A stretch of DNA of 64,000 nucleotides from Erpetoichthys calabaricus (lineage: Eukaryota > Chordata > Cladistia > Polypteriformes > Polypteridae): contig NC_041404.2 in NCBI RefSeq assembly GCF_900747795.2, positions 85,748,518-85,812,517 on the forward strand. The letters are read 5' to 3'. A program made the translations under genes and the position numbers. Under the pieces are notes generated by a model. That model searched no databases. It was given only the letters and a program-made list of their open reading frames with translations, and had not been told where the DNA came from. How positions within the stretch are numbered: position 1 is the first letter of the stretch; every line of letters starts with the position of its first letter. Of this stretch, positions 48,080 through 60,107 are shown one piece after another.

Positions 48080-48188
48080 TCCTGTCTTCTGCTCTATGCT
48101 TGATGGCATAGGCTTCAGCTTCTCTGTGACTTAACTCAGGTCAAGGCAGGTCTGGAAGATGGATGGATGGATGTACAGATGGATGGAT
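48080..48188 (+). mobile_element. SINE 3' relic with TGGA tail
   Basis: TTCCTGTCTTCTGCTCTATG, a GGCATAGGCTTCAGC segment, then GAAGATGGATGGATGGATG: an old copy of the SINE 3' half. Confidence 0.55.
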
Positions 48189-49358
48189 ATATTTGTTATG
48201 TTTTTCATTTTGCTCCGACTCTATAAAATTGTATTACTTTATCTTTATCTATTACAACTTTATCTTTTTGGACGTTCTCATTTTTATCTTCTAAGTCATC
48301 ACTACATTTCTTTCCCAATTTATTTTCTTTTGCCTGCCTACTAAAGTTTATATTTTCTTCTTTTCTCCAAAAAAACACTATTTTTCTCTTCATTTTTTAA
48401 TATCCGAGTATGCTATAGGACTATTCTAAATTTTCTGCCATTTCTTCACTCCATTTTTTTCTGATGTAGTTCATCTCTGTAATCAGTTTTTCCTCCTCAA
48501 TTTTTATGTGATTAAGTTTTTCTTAAGATTGTTGCAGAACTTGTTCTTGATGATTTGTGTAATCTATGAAAATGGTGGACATTAGTCCAGTATGTGGGGT
48601 GTTGCGTCTGTGAACATGGCCACTGTTTGATACATTTGATTAACTGTTTAGTTTTTAAAGTCAGAGTCACAACAATGTGTGATCATATGATCTGGGTTAT
48701 AACAATGAAATTTTGAAATATCACTGAGGTTTAGAAAGGTGAACATAATAATTCTGAATGTGCTGGGGCAATGTCTGATGTGCTACTGAGGTGAGGTTGT
48801 GTATCAAAGTAAAAAACAACCCTAACCTAAACCTAGACAATGCCAAACAACTTCCACCCACAACACAGGAGGACCCTGCGTGCAGAAACTGGCCAGGTAG
48901 GAGTAAAAGGCCAAATCGAGTGATCATCTCCTATGAATTATACCTGTACTTAGGGATCTACCCCTGTAATCGGAAATAAAATCTGGTAATGGGAATAGTA
49001 TAGGAGAGAACAAGAGGCCCATACAAGCGAACACTCTCTTGGAGCTATATCTAGAGGCCATTACAACATCCACATGGTCAGAATCAGGTCCTTACAGGGG
49101 GCCAAAGAGAGAAGAACAGGCCTAACCAGGTTGACTCCTCCTTGGGACCACTTCCTGGACTGGAGACTGCTCCCCACACATAATGCAACTCACAGGGGAG
49201 GAAGAATAATGACAATTTTAGCCAGGGTACACAAACCTAAGGTCCAACCCCTGAATGTGTACACTGGGCCAACTGAGTCAGATCTCTTCCCATAGCACTA
49301 AGACGTCTCCAACACCCAAACCCTAAACTTAACCTCACCACACCTCTGGCAACAGACT
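48189..49358. other. unannotated stretch
   Basis: No gene recognised. Scattered CCTAACC words near 48825 and 49320 do not form a telomere-like array. Confidence 0.35.
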
Positions 49359-49366
49359 CCCTAGGC

Positions 49367-50068
49367 CAGGGGTCTATGAGGGCCTCAGTGGTTGCAGGTT
49401 TTCATACTAAATAATTTCCTAATTACTGACTTGTTTTTACTGCTACTTAACTTCTTTTGAAATAATTTTAATTGACTTGTTCTTGAAGACTCAGATCCCT
49501 TAAATTTTTTCTTTTTCCTTAATTAACAGCCAAACAATAATGAGATACAAAATGAGCCAAAACATGTGTCCATCATAAAATATCTGAAAATAAAGAAAGA
49601 TGAAGGTCTCAGGAATGTTGATCTGCACAGGTCCCCAAAACATTTTAATAGTGCTCTTAGAAAAGGGAAAATCAACAATTTTGGAAATGTATGCTATTGC
49701 AGAATGAGAGTAGCAACAAGCCATGGAATTAAAGAATATGTTTAATTAACAACAAGACTTGGCACCTAATTAAACAACTGGTTGGAGTGAAACTGGTCGG
49801 AGTTTGAGGCCCTGACTTAGTTGGTCTTCTGTTGACTCACTCACTTCACATTTGATTTCTGTTTCGGTGCTACTTAAGGAAAGAAATGAAGCAATTCAGA
49901 GGAATGATGAAGAAATTCAGGATAATAAATCTTTAAAAAAAACAAGTCAATTAAAATGAAAGCAAAAGGAGTTTATTAGCAGCAAAAATTGGTCACCAAT
50001 TATGAAAAGCGCTAGAATGAAAATCTGCAGCCACTGCGGCCCTTCAGGACCAGAGTTAGGGTTCCCTG
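49367..50068. mobile_element. non-autonomous hAT element
   Basis: Ends CAGGGGTCTATGAGGGCC and, inverted, CAGGGAACCCTAACTC form long imperfect inverted repeats that share GCAGTGGCTGCAG-like cores. A perfect 8-bp duplication, CCCTAGGC (49359-49366, 50069-50076), is the hAT hallmark. The 702-bp body has no transposase motif. Confidence 0.85.
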
Positions 50069-50205
50069 CCCTAGGCCCTAATGTTAAATCAAAACCCTAA
50101 GCCCAAACTTAAAAAAACCTTACTTCCCCTGTCTGCCCCAACATTCCTACAAACACCCCCACGCCCAAACCCTTATCTTAAAAAAAATCATCACTGAACA
50201 AACAT

Positions 50206-50570
50206 CCATCCATCCATTTTCCAACCCGCTTAATCCGAACACAGGGTCACGGGGGTCTGCTGGAGCCAATCCCAGCCAACACAGGGCACAAGGCAGGGAA
50301 CCAATCCCGGGCAGGGTGCCAACCCACCGCAGGACACACACAAACACACCCACACACCAAGCACACACTAGGGCCAATTTAGAATCGCCAATCCACCTAA
50401 CCTGCATGTCTTTGGACTGTGGGAGGAAACCAGAGTGCCCGGAGGAAACCCACGCAGACACGGGGAGAACATGCAAACTCCACGCAGGGGGGACCCGGGA
50501 AGTGAACCCGGGTCCCCAGATCTCCCAACTGCGAGGCAGCAGCGCTACCCACTGCGCCACCATGTCGCCC
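50206..50570 (-). mobile_element. tRNA-derived SINE, nearly full length
   Basis: The minus-strand copy runs from the A-box region (ATGGTGGCGCAGTGGGTAGC) to (TGGA)n. Perfect 13-bp duplication ACTGAACAAACAT at 50193-50205 and 50571-50583. Confidence 0.93.
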
Positions 50571-50583
50571 ACTGAACAAACAT

Positions 50584-51182
50584 TCTAAACTTAAACAAAA
50601 CCATTATTGGGTCAATAGGGAAAGAAAACTAGCAGAGAGAAACTGGCTTCCAGAAAAACTTCACACTTGCTAAACAGGTTATAATGTGAGGGGACCTTAG
50701 CATAAAAAAGCCCTAAAATATTAGTGGAGATGGTCTGTGCATCTCTGGACACCCATGGGACCGTAACAATCAACAGACAGAGCCCATGGGAACCCTGTTC
50801 TTTCCCTAACCTAACCCAAACCATAATTCTCTACCAGCTTGATTAGATAACTGTATAAAATTACAGTTGTGACTCTAACGAAAGTAGGAGCCCTCTAACA
50901 TGTGAAGATAACCCCATCAGCTTAAAATAAAGAAAATGTCTGTGCTTCACTTGGCTCTCTCTGTCCTGCTCCAGAATAATTCAGTTAGAGTGAATATAAT
51001 CGACTATTAACACCAATCATCTGCGTTTTGTCCACATTTCTACTCATGGTGTCTTTCAAATTACTGTCTCCAAAAATGCTTTTAGAAATTGAGCTAAGTG
51101 TTATTCTTCTCTTTAGTTTAATAGAGTTCTAGTAATTTTTTCACTAACTGGAGTGAAAGGGACATTTTACAGCTTATTAATA
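50584..51182. other. unannotated stretch
   Basis: No gene or known repeat recognised. Confidence 0.35.
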
Positions 51183-52533
51183 TACAGTCATGAGAAAAAC
51201 GTAAGTACACCCCATGGAAATTGTTGCCTTTTTTAAGGTGTTTTAACAGGCAAATGTTATATCTACATGGAAACGGCCTACGGGTAAAGATGATAGACAA
51301 ATGGCACGTAAAAATTGATATGGTGTATTAATTCCCATAATCTAAATTAATAAAAAAAAAATACATTTATTGACTTGTGTGGTGCTATCATGCCAAGATC
51401 AAGGAGTTCTCCAAGACCTTCGGAAAGAAGATTATGGATGCCTAGGAGTCTAGCAAGGGTTTAAAAAAGATCACCAAATTATTTGAAATCAATCGTTCCA
51501 TCGTATCTTCAAGTGATGTAAATTTCAAATGACTGATAATTTGTCCTATACTAGCCAGCCCAGCAAATTCAGCTCAACAGCTGACCATTTGATACTAAAA
51601 GAACACTCCAGGAAACACAACATTCGTGGAATTCTTGCAAATGTTGGTGTCAAACACATACAACCAGAAAGAGATTGCTCAAATGTGACCTGCATGTGAG
51701 GATTGCCAGGAAAACGTCTTTGCTATCCAAACAGAACATTACAGCAAGGTGAGCATAGACCTTCTGGAACAATGTGCTTTTGCCAGATGAATCAAAGGTA
51801 CAACGCTTTGGCCATAGTAACAGCAGACATGTTTGACACAAACCAAAGAAGGTATTTCAGGAGAAGAACCTTATACAATCTGTGAAACATGGTTGTGGAA
51901 ATGTTATGATTTAGGGTTGCTTTGCTGCCTCAGGGCCTCGGAAGCTTGCAGTCATTGAGTCAAATATGAATTCTGCTTCATATCAAAGTTTGTTTGAGGA
52001 GAATGTGAGGCCTTCTGGCTGAAGGTTGAAGTGGAAATGGACCTTTCAACATGATGATACAAAGCACACTAGCAAATCCACCAAGGAATGACTCAAAAAA
52101 GAAGAAGTTGTTGTTGATGGACTGCTCTAATCAAAGCTCTGATTTGAATACCACTGAAATGGCATGGGGGAATTTGAAACAGGAAATACGTGCAAAAAAA
52201 AAACCAAAAACACAAACTTGCAACAGAATGAATTTGCATGGAGGAGTGTACAAAAACTTCATAGAGGTGATGTCAGAGACAGGTGGGCAGTACTGCAAAA
52301 CACCTACAGAGAAGTCTGCTAAAGGGTACAATACCAGATTCTGAGGTCAAGGGTTGTAATTGCTTTTTCCCCAGCAGACCATTATATCTATCATTATTTT
52401 TGTTGAACAAATGATTAAATAGGCACATTTTCCTTGTGTGTCAATTCAATTATATCACCTTTACTGTAGAAACTGTTTGCAAGGTTTACTGGTTGACTGG
52501 TCAAATATATGGGGTGTACTAACTTTTTCACAT
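51183..52533 (+). mobile_element. Tc1-like transposon (fourth family), decayed
   Basis: The left end TACAGTCATGAGAAAAACGT and a GTACACCCC segment match, inverted, the right end GGGGTGTACTAACTTTTTCA then CAT. Plus-strand pieces: SSPRPSERRLWMPRSLARV, PFNMMIQSTLANPPRN (second acid region degenerate), and SSDLNTTEMAWGNLKQEIRA near 52150. Many stops. The right end is cut short by the LINE that follows. Confidence 0.8.
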
Positions 52534-52572
52534 CAACAACAACATTTATTTATATAGCACATATTCATACAA

Positions 52573-52926
52573 TGCAGTGGGTAGCGCTGCTGCCTCACAT
52601 TTGGGAGACCTAGGGACCTGGGTTCGCTTCTCGGGTCCTCCCTGCGTGAGTTTGCATGTTCTCCCCGTGTCTGCGTGGGTTTCCTCCGGGCGCTCCCGGT
52701 TTCCTCCCACAGTCCAAAGACATGCAGGTTAGGTGGATTGGCGATTCTAAATTGGCCCTAGTGTGTGCTTGGTGTGTGGGTGTGTTTGTGTGTGTCCTGC
52801 GGTGGGTTGGCACCCTGCCCAGGATTGTTTCCTGCCTTGTGCCCTGTGTTGGCTGGGATTGGCTCCAGCAGACCCCCGTGACCCTGTGTTCGGATTCAGC
52901 GGGTTGCAAAATGGATGGATGGATGG
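52573..52926 (+). mobile_element. tRNA-derived SINE, first of a tandem pair
   Basis: Starts TGCAGTGGGTAGCGCTGCTG and ends in (TGGA)n. ATATTCATACAA precedes it at 52561-52572 and follows at 52927-52938. It lacks one G in the GCGTGAGTTTGC segment compared with its partner. Confidence 0.9.
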
Positions 52927-52938
52927 ATATTCATACAA

Positions 52939-53286
52939 TGCAGTGGGTAGCGCTGCTGCCTCACATTTGGGAGACCTAGGGACCTGGGTTCGCTTCTCGG
53001 GTCCTCCCTGCGTGGAGTTTGCATGTTCTCCCCGTGTCTGCGTGGGTTTCCTCCGGGTGCTCCGGTTTCCTCCCACAGTCCAAAGACATGTAGGTTAGGT
53101 GGATTGGTGATTCTAAATTGGCCCTAGTGTGTGCTTGGTGTGTGGGTGTGTTTGTGTGTGTGTCCTGCGGTGGGCTGGCACCCTGCCCGGGATTGGTTCC
53201 TGCCTTGTGCCCAGTGTTGGCTGGGATTGGCTCCAGCAGACCCCCGTGACCCTGTGTTCAGGTTCAGCGGGTTGGAAAATGGATGG
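52939..53286 (+). mobile_element. tRNA-derived SINE, second of a tandem pair
   Basis: Same start as the first copy, with the same unusual bases (CTCACATTTGGGAGACCTAG). A third ATATTCATACAA at 53287-53298 follows. The pair therefore looks like a duplication of one inserted SINE plus its target repeat. Confidence 0.9.
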
Positions 53287-54365
53287 ATATTCATACAAAT
53301 GATGTAGCTCAAAGTGCTTTACACGATGAAGAAAGAAAAGTTCATAAAAATATGTAAATAAGATTAGGCAATACGAAGTAACAAAGAATAAAGTACGGTT
53401 CGATGGCCAGGAGGACAGAAAATAACACAAAAAAAAAATCTGCAGGGGTTCTGAGGCCAGGAGACCGCCCAGCCCCCAACTGGGCATTCTACCTAACATA
53501 AAAGATCTCAATCAGTCCTCTTGGTTTTCAAGTTTCATGTGGAAGAATTGGATGATGACGGTCATGTGGACAACTGGTCTTCAATCCATCAATGTAAAGA
53601 CTGCACGGTGCTTTGATTGGATGGTGGTATCACAGATCGCCACCACAGCAAACCAGAAAAAGAACCACAGAGAAAGTAGGGGTTAGTATGGATTGTGGAG
53701 TCATGATAAAAATGATAATTAGATACTGAATATTGGGGTTACACTAAAATGAAGCTATAAGAAAGCTATGTTAAAATAATGTGTTTTTAGCAGTTTTTTA
53801 AAGTGCTCCACTTTATTAGCCTGGCAAAATTCTATTGGTAAGCAATTCCAGATTTTAGGTGCATAACAGCAGAAGGCTGCCTCACCATTTCTTTTTAATT
53901 TTAGCTCTTGGAATTATAAGCAAACACTCATTTGAAGATCTAAGGTTAAGATTTGGAGTGTAAGGTGAAAGACATTCTGAAATTAGGATGGAGTGAGATT
54001 ATTTAAGACTAAGCAGTATTTTAAAGTCAATTCTGAAAAGCACGGGTAACCAATGTAGTGACATCAGAACTGGAGAGATGTTCTTGGATTTTCTTTTCCC
54101 AGTTAAGATTCTGGCAGATGCATTCTGCACTAGTTGCAATTGATTGATGTCTTTTTAGGGTAGTTCTGATAAGCGTGCGTTACAGTAATCTAGTCGACTA
54201 AAAACAAAACCGTGAACCAATTTTTCAGCATCTTGCAAAGTTATAAGGGATCTAACATTTGCTATATTTCTTAAGCGAAAAAATGCTGTCTCGGTAATGT
54301 GATTAATATGTGATTTAACGTGAATGTAATACTGTTATTTAAGACTTGAGAGAGCTAATGCCTCC

Positions 54366-55915
54366 CGTTGGATACAATGATAAAATGTTGAAGAGACTAC
54401 AAACAATGCAAACAATCAATAATCATCAAAAGTGAAACTGCAACCCAAACCAGCTGCACCATGAAGTGCCATCTTTGAGTTGGATTAGGCCATACTGCAG
54501 AGAGCTCAAGAAAGGCTAAGTTAAGAACACAGGATTTCCAGAGCATCTGGATATTACATTTGATGCTAACCAGAATAAGAGAAGTTTCAAAAGGAGCTCC
54601 TTTTCATGTTTTGAAAAACAGAATTTCGCAACATCATTTCACACATTCACTCTTATTTTAACATCTACTTCTTTAGCTCCTTATATTCTTCACACACCAA
54701 CTCATTTTTTTCAAATAAACTTGCAGTAAATTTTCACACTACTTTTAAATCTTATTCTACATTATTTATTCTCTCTTTTATCTTCCTTCTACTTCAGCTA
54801 TTGCCATGTAACAATCTGTCCATATTGTACAGTGTCAAATGCTGCAGAGGCAGCTCTTTCTGCTTATACCCTGTAAGTGGGGCTATCCTTCTACCATTTC
54901 CTTCTTTATTCTATAGAATGTGATTGCATGGTAAATAAGAACTAACAATAAAAGCCTGGAAAAACACCACAAACACTAAACTGATGTTTGTAAAAAGAGC
55001 ATGCAATACATTATCCATAGCTAACCACTCCATCTTGTTAATGGAAAAGGTTCTGCAATGCCAAGTAAATCAAACAAGAATGTTGGGGTTACACCCTGTC
55101 AAAAGGAGAAGGAAAGGACTGCCGTTAATAGAGCTGATAACACAGAGCCACAGGAAACACACGTCGGTATTCCAAATACTTGAATCAGCAAATGTGACTA
55201 ACGTAACTCAAACGACTCCAGCAGAACTACAAATGAGGCTTCAAAACACCAAACATCTCACTGCATGTATAAACAAAAATAAAACACATTAGTATTAGTG
55301 TCCATTAGGAAATGCAATGGTGCCATGCCAGAATATAGATGCAGCGTTTAAACAAATAGTATACACAGCCCACAATGTGATTCTAAGCTTGACTTGCTGT
55401 GGTTAGGCCATAGGAGTCAAAATGACAGAAAGACACCATATCAGAGAGAGGCACTTCTCAAACGCGTGGGGCCAAGTACTTGCAGTGTAATCTTTAAGCT
55501 CCACTTAACTTGTGCTACTCAGCTCCTGAGATGATACCTGCAATTTTAGCTTTTGAGTTAATTGGTGTCATTTGATCAGTTTCATTTGCTCTCTCACCTG
55601 TGTTTTCCAGTTAATTTACATATTGGTCTAATACACGAGAATTTTTGTATAAATAAAAATGACATCTGAACACTATAAAATCACTACTTTGTTGTGTCCA
55701 GTGCCTCTCGACTCAAAATAGCCCCCCCAAATATGATATACTGTTCAACTCATTTTGATGTTTACTTATGCTAGACATTGAGTTTTTGTGGGGTTGCCCC
55801 ATACTGTTGGCTAACTCATTTTGGGGCAGGAAATTACACCCTTGTGATAAACCAACAGACGAGTTCAGCAAAATGATCAGAAGTACTTGAGGTGGTGCAT
55901 GCCACATCAACTGAC
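54366..55915. other. unannotated stretch
   Basis: No exon or named repeat recognised. The 102-codon open frame starting at 54984 has no recognisable domain and is probably chance. Confidence 0.35.
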
Positions 55916-55919
55916 CTCA

Positions 55920-56280
55920 GGGGTTCAAAGGTACTTTTTACAAAATTTAAAAAAAGGGGAATCGGTCAGCGAGCACATCACACCCATCCTGCTTCAAATT
56001 CACTGGCTCCCTGTGCTTTAAACAGCCTCACAGAGGACATTGTCAGTGACCTTCTCCATTGCTTTGCTCCTGTTCGCCCACTAAGGTCTTCTGATTCCGT
56101 CAACCTTGTTGTGCCCCACACTATCCTGCACTCTGGGGGTGACATGGCCTTCAGCTGGAATGCCCCCAAAATTAATTAGATCAGCTGACTCCATTCATTC
56201 TTTTAAAACAACTTGAAACTCACCTGAGGAGGAAGGCTTTTAACTTAAACTAACTCTGCCCCTTCTTTCAGTTTACCTGT
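55920..56280 (+). mobile_element. L2/CR1-type LINE, C-terminal RT remnant
   Basis: EHITPILLQIHWLPVL near 55975 is the conserved SLHWLPV block. A degenerate SFKTT..SPEEEGF segment near 56200 corresponds to the family's C-terminal LKTHLFR.AF. Stops are frequent. Confidence 0.65.
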
Positions 56281-56439
56281 CTGTGCACATTGCTCAAGAT
56301 AATTAGTACGTGTTATATCATAAATTATGTGATTTGTTCAGGCATTTCTTTTAGTATTGAATTTAGTACTATACTGCGGTTTATTCTTTTATTCTATTTA
56401 ATGGTTTTGTATATCCTATGTATATTTTTTGTTCTATGC

Positions 56440-56540
56440 AGAGAAAAGCCAAGCAAAATGACACCTTTTATTGGCTAACTAGAAAGATTACAATATGCAA
56501 GCTTTCGAGGCAACTCAGGCCCCTTCTTCAGGCAAGATGT
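56440..56540. repeat. dispersed repeat fragment
   Basis: GCCAAGCAAAATGACACCTT, TTATTGGCTAACTAGAAAGA and GCAAGCTTTCGAGGCAACTC resemble a common vertebrate dispersed-repeat end, remembered from other fish genomes. Family name uncertain. Confidence 0.5.
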
Positions 56541-57517
56541 TCTATGCAGAAACTATCATTTCTAGTGTTATTATAAAATGTATTACTATTATTATATAGG
56601 CAAATAGCATTTATATATAAATATCAATTTTTAATCTTCTTGAAGGACTGAGACCACCGGTTTAAAAAGAAAAAAAAAAAAAAAAAATCAAAAATTTGTT
56701 TGTGATCAGCAACCTTGGAATAGCATAAAATGACTATTTTTGATCCAGTTATTTCCATTCAAATAGCAACCTTTTCTTTTAATCACAGATAACTATTCAT
56801 TAATAGCATGAAAAAATTAGATATTGGCATTGGGATTGAACCAACAAAACTTTCTCTTTTTGAGGTAAACTGCTTCAGTTAAAAAAAAAAATGTAACAAA
56901 ACACACACACACTCTGGTTAGGTACTTCAGTACTAAGAGAAATATTTGAAAATCATTTTCATTCAGTGCAGCCCTATGCATGTTTCTTGCTGCAAGACAT
57001 TCCAAATAGGGCAGATTTCAGATAAGCAGCTCAACAGGTGACAGGACTGGCCAAGCCAGTGTGTCCTGTTCCATCTGACTAACCTCATGCTTGCAGAATA
57101 CTATTACACTCAAGAAATACAAAAAAATAATGCATGCATATATAAATTAAATGCATTATTACATTCTAGACAACACACCCAACTTCTACATTGCATGCCA
57201 AGGACAAGAAAGTTCTTACAGGCCCATCAAAGAAACATGCAAAAGAGTGTGGGAAGGGATTAAAGCAACTTCAAGTCATTCTGAAGTCAATCACATTGCC
57301 ACCAAGATAAATCTTCAAATGGAGAAAATTTAGGGATATTAGCAATGTATTCAGGCTAGGCCATCCTATCAATGTTACCCCAAAAGTGGACCGAAAGATG
57401 CTGTAGAAAGCCTCCAAGAACCCAAAGGAAACATCAAGGGGTTTACAAGCAAATTTTGTCTCGGTAGCTTTTGATCAGTGTCCGATTTAAAAGGAGAAGT
57501 GCAAGCAATCGCTACAG
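56541..57517. other. unannotated stretch with a poly-A tract
   Basis: Poly-A of about 20 near 56670 and another A run near 56880. No gene recognised. Confidence 0.35.
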
Positions 57518-57800
57518 CAGTGGTTCTCAATCTATGGGGCGGGGCCCCCCAGGGGGGCATGAAGTAACAAAAAGGGGGGGGCCCCGAAGAAGTGGGAAAA
57601 AAAAGAAAACTAATTAAAAATATGAAAAATACATCTATTGAAACCAAAACAAATTAAACTACATTCTGATACCAGAAAAATATAGTTAGATAAATGTTGA
57701 TAAGTGGGTATAATAAAATATACATCTATATCATTAATTAAAAAAAAATTGGTATTAGTGGGCTCCTTTCAAAAAAAACATTGGGGGGGGCAAGATTAAA
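57518..57800 (+). mobile_element. hAT end fragment
   Basis: CAGTGGTTCTCAATCTATGG followed by GGCGGGGCCCCCCAGGGGGG is the typical start of a widespread hAT (Zaphod/Charlie-type) terminus. No matching inverted end was found. Confidence 0.5.
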
Positions 57801-58500
57801 ACGGTAAAATCCCTACAGCTTGGGATCAACACTCCTTTATGGATGAGAGTCCTGGACTCCCTACTGCAAGCAAATCCACACTCTAGAAGCATTCCACATC
57901 CACTGCCGCCAAAAGATCCTGGGCATCACTTGGGTGGACATGGTCCCACACACTAAACTTCTGGAATGCTGCTCATCAAACAGCATTTGAGGACATGCTG
58001 CTCAACCATGTCCTCCGCTGGACACTTTATCCAAATGGATGGTCCTGTATGGTGAGCTCACTGAGGGATCCCAACCTGAAGGTGGATCAAAGAAATGCCG
58101 GACTACTCGAAATGTTCTAATGCCTGCTCCATTCCACATATGCAGCTTGAGAAACTTGATAAGGATAGCCTGCTTTGGGGGACAGACAATAAATGAAGGA
58201 ATCCATCACTTTGAACAACAATGGACACATCAACAAGGTGCAATGGCATGACACCATCAATGAAACCAACCCACTGCATCCCTGGGGGTGGAATTCCCTT
58301 GCCCATCATGCCCTGTGTCTGCCTTTCTCAAACTGGCCTGCTCTCCAACCAGCACACACACAGGAGAGTGTGATGGAGATGGACAGTGTTGTCAGATTGG
58401 ATAGCCATGATTGTCCAGATACAAAATTTACATCAAATATTTACAACAAACTTCTGACTTCTATACGTTATTGTTGCCAGGCATCTCCATAGGTAACTAT
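57801..58500 (+). mobile_element. non-LTR retrotransposon C-terminal remnant
   Basis: Frames give LEAFHIHCRQKILGITWVDM, then a broken GH..RM-type segment and a KWMVLYGELTEGSQPEGGSK stretch. This matches the region after the RT core in CFDP2-like LINEs (LRR.LRI.W.D...; LFYGEL..G.R..G..KK). Frameshifted and 5'-truncated. Confidence 0.6.
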
Positions 58501-60070
58501 AGTATACTGTGAAGATTAAGGCCAATACCTATGCAAAGCTAATCAACTGCTTTTGAGTGGGCTTCTTGGGAGTGTTAAAAAAAAAAAAAGTTCAGTATCA
58601 AAAATGTCCACATACCAGTGAAGGGCTGAAGCCCATCTACCTAAACTGAAGATTTTAGCATGCCACAAGGAAGAGACCACTCCTTCCTTAATACTTTCAA
58701 AATCCTACATACAGTAACCTGGTGCCTGGCAGAGGAGATACCAAACGCCCATGGTTAAATGACAATACTTACATTAAATGTCAAAAAATGGGACACTAGT
58801 AACAGTGCATCACCCCCATACCAATGTTGATACACTAAATTGTAACATCCTCCAAAAACAGCATCTACCTCATGTAAACACATACTGTAAACCTTGAGAT
58901 GCCCTGATCAGTTGGGTGCTGATCTAAATTGGCCGATTTCCACAAAGACTGATTGGTAAACTGGCCGATCACAAAAACCCACCTTTTCTAGGCTTTACAG
59001 TAATTTAATTGCAGTGCTCCTTAATGCACAGAATTACAGTAACTGAGCCAGAGTACAGTACATCTTTTAGCAGTGATCCTCCTGTAAAATATACAAAGGC
59101 TCGTTTTACAACAGAGCAGACACGATTGGAACATTAGCTTTTAAAGTTAAGCAATCAACCTAAGAAAAAGGAATCTGAGAAGTTGTCATATGCAGTTAAA
59201 ACGGGAAGAGGAGCTACTTTATTGAATTCAGACCTTTTTAATTTAGTGCTTTAATTAAAACGGATACCATTCGAGTTTGGACCGCAAGCTTGTTTCAAGT
59301 GCCCCAGCTTTTCAATTAGAAAAAAAAGAGAACTTGAAATTGCTCAGTTAATAGTCTTGTTAGCTTTACATCAAAATGTCTTTTAACATATAAACTTGTA
59401 AAGCATGTTGCGTCTTACTAAACAACTTATAGCTTCAAATGTTCATAAGATTTGTACCGTGTTTATTTGTTGTTGTAGGAATGTTACAAGTTGTGGTAAG
59501 AAACAAGTACTGCTGTAGGATTGTCTCAATATTATGCAACTCTAGACAGAACACTGTAGAATTTTACAGACTGCCATTTCACATTCTTGCGTATTTTCTG
59601 AAAAGCTTAGCATTACTAAAGAGGCCAGCCTTCCACTTAGACTTTAAGGAGATAAAGGCTGTTTGTCTTTTACTAAGCAGTGCTGCAGAAACCAGTTTTA
59701 GGTTAGCTCTTTCACATGTAAGAGCCAGATGACACGTGATCTCTAAATAGAGGAAGGCCCTCAAGGTTTATACTTCATGCAACACTAAATGCGATTCACT
59801 AAATGTGTATAGAGTAACAAACACATGCACCTTACATGCTATGTTTACCCTTCCACTTATCTCAGACAAGGGCAAAGGAACTGGGCATTTATATTAAAAA
59901 CAAAACCACCAGATACTCAACACTTTACACATCCTTATGTAATCATTTTTCATTTGCGCACTCTCTCTGGGCATTAAGCATGTGACAGTGTTACCTGTTC
60001 CAAACTGGTAGTGATGGGTTCAGTAGTGTTCAAATTGAAGTTATACATTACATTTTGTCACAATTATGTT

Positions 60071-60107
<37 letters not shown>

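Larger units (their letters stand above)
52534..54365 (-). mobile_element. L2-type LINE, RT C-terminus plus 3' end
   Basis: On the minus strand: FVFSRLDYCNARLSELP, QLVQNASARILTGKRKSKNI, SPVLMSLHWLPVLFRIDFKI, then a broken C-terminal part (ECLSPYTPNLNLRSS). A long 3' untranslated region follows, ending AAATAAATGTTGTTGTTGAT. The 5' two thirds are missing. The 3' region is shared with 13030-13475. A doubled SINE interrupts it. Confidence 0.8.

Noticed and set aside
48825-50830. Telomere-like CCTAAC words
   Set aside because: Only isolated words, no tandem array of the hexamer, so not an interstitial telomere.
54984-55292. 102-codon plus-strand frame
   Set aside because: No domain, no splice context, no homologous feel; AT-rich chance frame is more likely.
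58900-58985. Repeated GGCCGAT words as an inverted-repeat element
   Set aside because: Only short words match and no paired termini or target duplication could be shown.
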